A program made the translations under genes and the position numbers. From Geobacter sp. (GTDB lineage Bacteria > Desulfobacterota > Desulfuromonadia > Geobacterales > Pseudopelobacteraceae), in NCBI GenBank assembly GCA_003574895.1, contig PJFB01000020.1:1-36167 (forward strand): a DNA stretch of 36,167 bases. The letters are read 5' to 3'. Of this stretch, positions 33,223-36,167 are shown in pieces. Positions within the stretch are counted from its first letter, which is position 1. Each line of letters opens with the position of its first letter. Under the pieces are notes generated by a model that made no database searches, was not told the origin of the DNA, and saw only the letters and a program-made list of their open reading frames with translations.

Positions 33223-36167
33223 ATGCACAAGAAATTCGCCACCATAATGGCCGCAGTCGTGTTGACCCTGACCCTGGCCGGCAATGCCCTGGCCACTTTC
33301 GCCGATCTGGAATTGATCCGCGTCTATTACGACCGAGCCGGCAATGAAATCGGCACCGACCTGGGCAAGGTCAGGGACATCCTTGCCACTCCCACCACCA
33401 CCGCCAGCGGTTCCTTCGGTGATCTCGCCACCGGCTATGTGGTCTATTTCGCCCTGGACCGCACCACCAACGAACTCTGGGCAACAGGCAGCAATACTGT
33501 CCCCTCGACAATTACAGGAACAATCTATGGCCTGACTGGTTTGAAGAGCGGCACGACAAGCATGTATTCATGGTACAACACCCAGGGCGGCACCAACTAT
33601 ACCGGCCTGGCTTCAGACACCAACTCCTACAAAGGCAAGTTATCCGCTACTCAGGGCAACATGGCAGCTTCAATTACCGCCGCATCACGGCTGAATACCG
33701 AAGCCAGCCTTGCCAGCCTGATCACCAATGGCAGCGGCTCCGTAACCCAGACCCTCTACTACTGGGCGAATGGCCTGACCACGATCACTGCCGAGAAGAC
33801 CGGCGTTGCCGTGGCAACCATCACTACCGGTTTCGATGGCAAGACAACTATCAATACCGCGCTCACCGACACATACCTGCCGGTTGTACAAATCACTAAA
33901 CCACCGCTCACACCATCCACCAGCGCAACGGCCAGCATAACCTTCACAGCCACCGACAACATTGGCGTAACCGGTTACCTGCTCAACGAGTCATCAACAG
34001 CACCGGCAACCACCGATCCGGGCTGGACCGCAATTACATCCGCGACCAGCTTCGAACTGACCACCGACTATACCTTCAGCGGCCTGGAACCGGGTGTTCC
34101 CACGACAAAATGGCTCTATGTCTGGGCCAGGGATGCGGCCGGCAATGTTTCGGCAGCAAAAGGGACTTCAACCGACATTACGATCCCCAACACCACCACG
34201 CCGACCATCACCTGGGCAGCTCCGGTAGCAATTACCTACGGCACGCCCCTTTCGGACGCACAACTGAACGCGACCGCCATTGATCCGTCCACATCCGCCA
34301 GCGTGCCAGGAACATTCGCTTACAACTCCGTGTCGGGCAGCGTGCTGGATGCGGGCACCCAGACCCTGACAGTGACCTTTACCCCGACCGACAACGTCAA
34401 GTACACCACCGCAACCAAGCAGGTCGATCTGACCGTCAACCAGGCTCCGTTGAGCATCACCGCCAACAGTGTCGGCAAGGTCTATGGCCAGGCTGTCAGT
34501 TTCAGCGGCTCCGAATTCAACTCCAACGGCCTGCAGAACAACGACACCATCGGCAGCGTCGCATTGGCAAGTAACGGAGCAGCGGCAACCGCCGGAGTGG
34601 ACGGCAGCCCGTACCCGATCACGGCGGCCACTGCCACCGGCGGCACCTTTAAAACTAGCAATTACAACATCAGCTACACTGACGGCCTCCTGACAATCAC
34701 TCCTGCCCCCCTTGCCGTCACAGCGGATGCCAAGAGCAAGACCCTGGGCGCGGCCGATCCGGATCTTACCTATACCGTAACAGGCTTTGTCAACAACGAG
34801 ACCAACGCCGTCATGACCGGCAGCCTGGCCAGGGCGCCGGGCGAAAGCATCGGCGATTACGCCATCAACCTTGGAACACTCTCGGCAGGGAGCAATTACT
34901 CCATAAACTTCACCGGCGCAAACCTGACAATCAACAACAAGACAGCCCCGATCATTACCTGGGCCACGCCGGCCCCAATTACCTACGGCACCCCCCTCTC
35001 CGACATGCAGCTCAATGCCACGGCCAACGTGCCCGGAACATTCACTTACAACCCGGCACTTGGCAGCGTGCCCAATGCCGGCACCAGGACCCTTTCGGCA
35101 ACCTTCGTGCCAAACGACACGGTCACCTACAATGATGCCAGTGCCAGCGTCACCTTGCAGGTGAACAAGGCGGTTGCAACCGTCACCCTGGGCGGACTTA
35201 ACCAAACCTATGACGGCAGCGCGAAACCGGCCACTGCTACCACCAATCCCCCTGGCCTGACGGTCGTCTTCAACTATGGCGGCAGCGCCACCCCACCGAC
35301 AACTGCCGGCAGCCATGACGTAACCGGGGCCATAAGCGACAGCAACTATACGGGCAACACCACCGGCACCATGACCATTGCCAAGGCCATCCCGGTCATC
35401 ACCTGGTCAAACCCGGCGGCCATCATAGTCGGTTCGGCTCTTTCCGACACGCAGCTCAATGCCAAGGCCAACGTTGCCGGCAGCTTCGCCTACACACCGG
35501 CTGTTGGTGCGGTAATGAACAGCACCGGGGCCCAGCCCCTGACAACCACCTTCACCCCGGCCGATACAGCCAATTACGACACTGCCACTGCCAGCGTAAC
35601 CATCATGGTCGAAGACAAGAAGAGCCCGGCCATTACCTGGGCCGCACCGACCCCAATCAGCTATGGCACTCCCCTTTCCGCCACGCAACTGAAAGCAACA
35701 GCCAGCGTCCCCGGCAGTTTCACCTATACCCCGGCAGCCGGGGCGGTCCTGAACGCAGGCAGCCAGACACTGACGGTGACCTTCAAACCGCAGGACACAA
35801 CCACCTACAACGATGCCACAGCCAGCGTCACCCTGACGGTCAACAAGGCCATCCCGGCCATCACCTGGTCCCCGGCCTCGATTATCTACGGAACAACCCT
35901 TTCCGCATCGCAACTGAATGCTTCGGCCAGCGTTCCCGGAACATTCGTTTACACCCCACCGCTGGGCACAATGGTAAAGGACGCGGGAAGCCTGTCCCTG
36001 TCCGTGGCCTTCACCCCCAACGATAGTGACAATTATGAGGCTGCAACCGCCACTGCCAGCCTGACGGTCAAGTATTCCTCCGGTGGTTCCGACGGCACCG
36101 CGGCACCCACCTTGCCGGATGCGCTGAAGGTTTTGAAATACGCTGTCGGTATCGATAAACCAAACGC
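33223..36167 (+). CDS. Giant secreted Ig/MBG-repeat protein, 3' truncated by window edge
   Basis: 981 residues visible, no stop before the edge. Signal peptide MHKKFATIMAAVVLTLTLAG, cleaved near NALA; then about 180 residues almost identical to the mature protein at 27706 (FADLELIRVYYDRAGNEIGTDLG onward). After the paralogous part come an Ig-like/chitobiase-type module (VVQITKPPLTPSTSATASITFTATDN) and five copies of a module starting PxITWAxPxxIxYGTPLSxxQLNA (34201, 34948, 35392, 35626, 35854; spacing of the last two about 76-78 residues). Two MBG-type domains (APLSITANSVGKVYGQAV; APLAVTADAKSKTLGAADPD) and one YDG-type (NQTYDGSAKPAT) are interspersed. The final visible residues TLPDALKVLKYAVGI look like the start of a dockerin-like segment. 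The ribosome site is weak. Likely a long surface adhesin or matrix stalk. Confidence 0.85.
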   Translation, partial: MHKKFATIMAAVVLTLTLAGNALATFADLELIRVYYDRAGNEIGTDLGKVRDILATPTTTASGSFGDLATGYVVYFALDRTTNELWATGSNTVPSTITGTIYGLTGLKSGTTSMYSWYNTQGGTNYTGLASDTNSYKGKLSATQGNMAASITAASRLNTEASLASLITNGSGSVTQTLYYWANGLTTITAEKTGVAVATITTGFDGKTTINTALTDTYLPVVQITKPPLTPSTSATASITFTATDNIGVTGYLLNESSTAPATTDPGWTAITSATSFELTTDYTFSGLEPGVPTTKWLYVWARDAAGNVSAAKGTSTDITIPNTTTPTITWAAPVAITYGTPLSDAQLNATAIDPSTSASVPGTFAYNSVSGSVLDAGTQTLTVTFTPTDNVKYTTATKQVDLTVNQAPLSITANSVGKVYGQAVSFSGSEFNSNGLQNNDTIGSVALASNGAAATAGVDGSPYPITAATATGGTFKTSNYNISYTDGLLTITPAPLAVTADAKSKTLGAADPDLTYTVTGFVNNETNAVMTGSLARAPGESIGDYAINLGTLSAGSNYSINFTGANLTINNKTAPIITWATPAPITYGTPLSDMQLNATANVPGTFTYNPALGSVPNAGTRTLSATFVPNDTVTYNDASASVTLQVNKAVATVTLGGLNQTYDGSAKPATATTNPPGLTVVFNYGGSATPPTTAGSHDVTGAISDSNYTGNTTGTMTIAKAIPVITWSNPAAIIVGSALSDTQLNAKANVAGSFAYTPAVGAVMNSTGAQPLTTTFTPADTANYDTATASVTIMVEDKKSPAITWAAPTPISYGTPLSATQLKATASVPGSFTYTPAAGAVLNAGSQTLTVTFKPQDTTTYNDATASVTLTVNKAIPAITWSPASIIYGTTLSASQLNASASVPGTFVYTPPLGTMVKDAGSLSLSVAFTPNDSDNYEAATATASLTVKYSSGGSDGTAAPTLPDALKVLKYAVGIDKPN
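33427..33812 (+). repeat. 386-bp near-identical duplicated tract, copy 2
   Basis: Partner of 27910-28295 with a single mismatch (33640). It sits in the same reading frame of a paralogous gene, whose C-terminal half is unrelated to that of the first copy. Confidence 0.95.

Noticed and set aside
34168-35316. A 382-codon minus-strand open frame (and a 168-codon one at 35407-35913) opposite the Ig-repeat gene.
   Set aside because: It lies wholly antisense to a clear signal-peptide-plus-repeat protein. Its Gly/Val/Arg-rich translation has no domain; it is a shadow of the repetitive GC-rich codons.

Overview
The window reads as a chromosomal segment of a Geobacter-like deltaproteobacterium (Desulfuromonadota). 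The pointers are a GC-rich sequence, a GEMM-type cyclic-dinucleotide riboswitch in front of a surface-protein gene, an ExbB-type protein fused to DUF2341/LamG, dockerin-like and PEP-CTERM-like tails, NHL and RCC1 lipoproteins, and GTAGGGGC-type repeats. This placement comes from recognised families, not from a database match. There are no tRNA, rRNA, CRISPR or transposase genes.

Layout. (1) 1-3881, minus strand: a tight sugar-nucleotide/polysaccharide cluster read as glmS, a nucleotide-sugar dehydrogenase (WbpA/TviB type), a DUF218 (YdcF-like) membrane protein, and the first 30 codons of gmd. (2) 3882-4371: no gene, but three hairpins, one of them REP-like. (3) 4372-26710, minus strand: a very long probable operon. 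In transcription order it encodes a lipoprotein with two FKBP-like units and a thioredoxin domain, a TpsB/FhaC-type transporter, a 3447-residue TpsA filamentous haemagglutinin, an ExbB-like channel fused to periplasmic DUF2341 and LamG domains, ExbD, TonB, a putative porin, a SurA-like chaperone lacking its isomerase domain, an NHL-propeller lipoprotein and an RCC1-propeller lipoprotein. (4) 26711-27705: non-coding apart from a small DUF2292-like gene, with a structured terminator-like RNA and a GEMM riboswitch. (5) 27706-36167, mostly plus strand: secreted and surface proteins. These are a PEP-CTERM-like protein, a PstS-like binding protein, a minus-strand protein with a possible cohesin-like domain, a second PEP-CTERM-like protein coupled to an FGE-domain protein, and a giant Ig/MBG-repeat protein that leaves the window just as a dockerin-like segment begins.

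How it may work together. Region 3 looks like a self-contained surface-adhesin secretion system. Two-partner secretion normally needs no inner-membrane energy source, yet here the TpsA/TpsB pair shares an operon with a complete ExbB-ExbD-TonB motor whose ExbB carries a periplasmic lectin-like domain, and with dedicated periplasmic folding factors on both sides. Region 5 supplies further exported proteins, at least one probably controlled by c-di-GMP or cGAMP. Its two paralogous genes (27706 and 33223) share a 386-bp tract with a single mismatch and carry unrelated C-terminal halves, which suggests recent gene conversion or module swapping.
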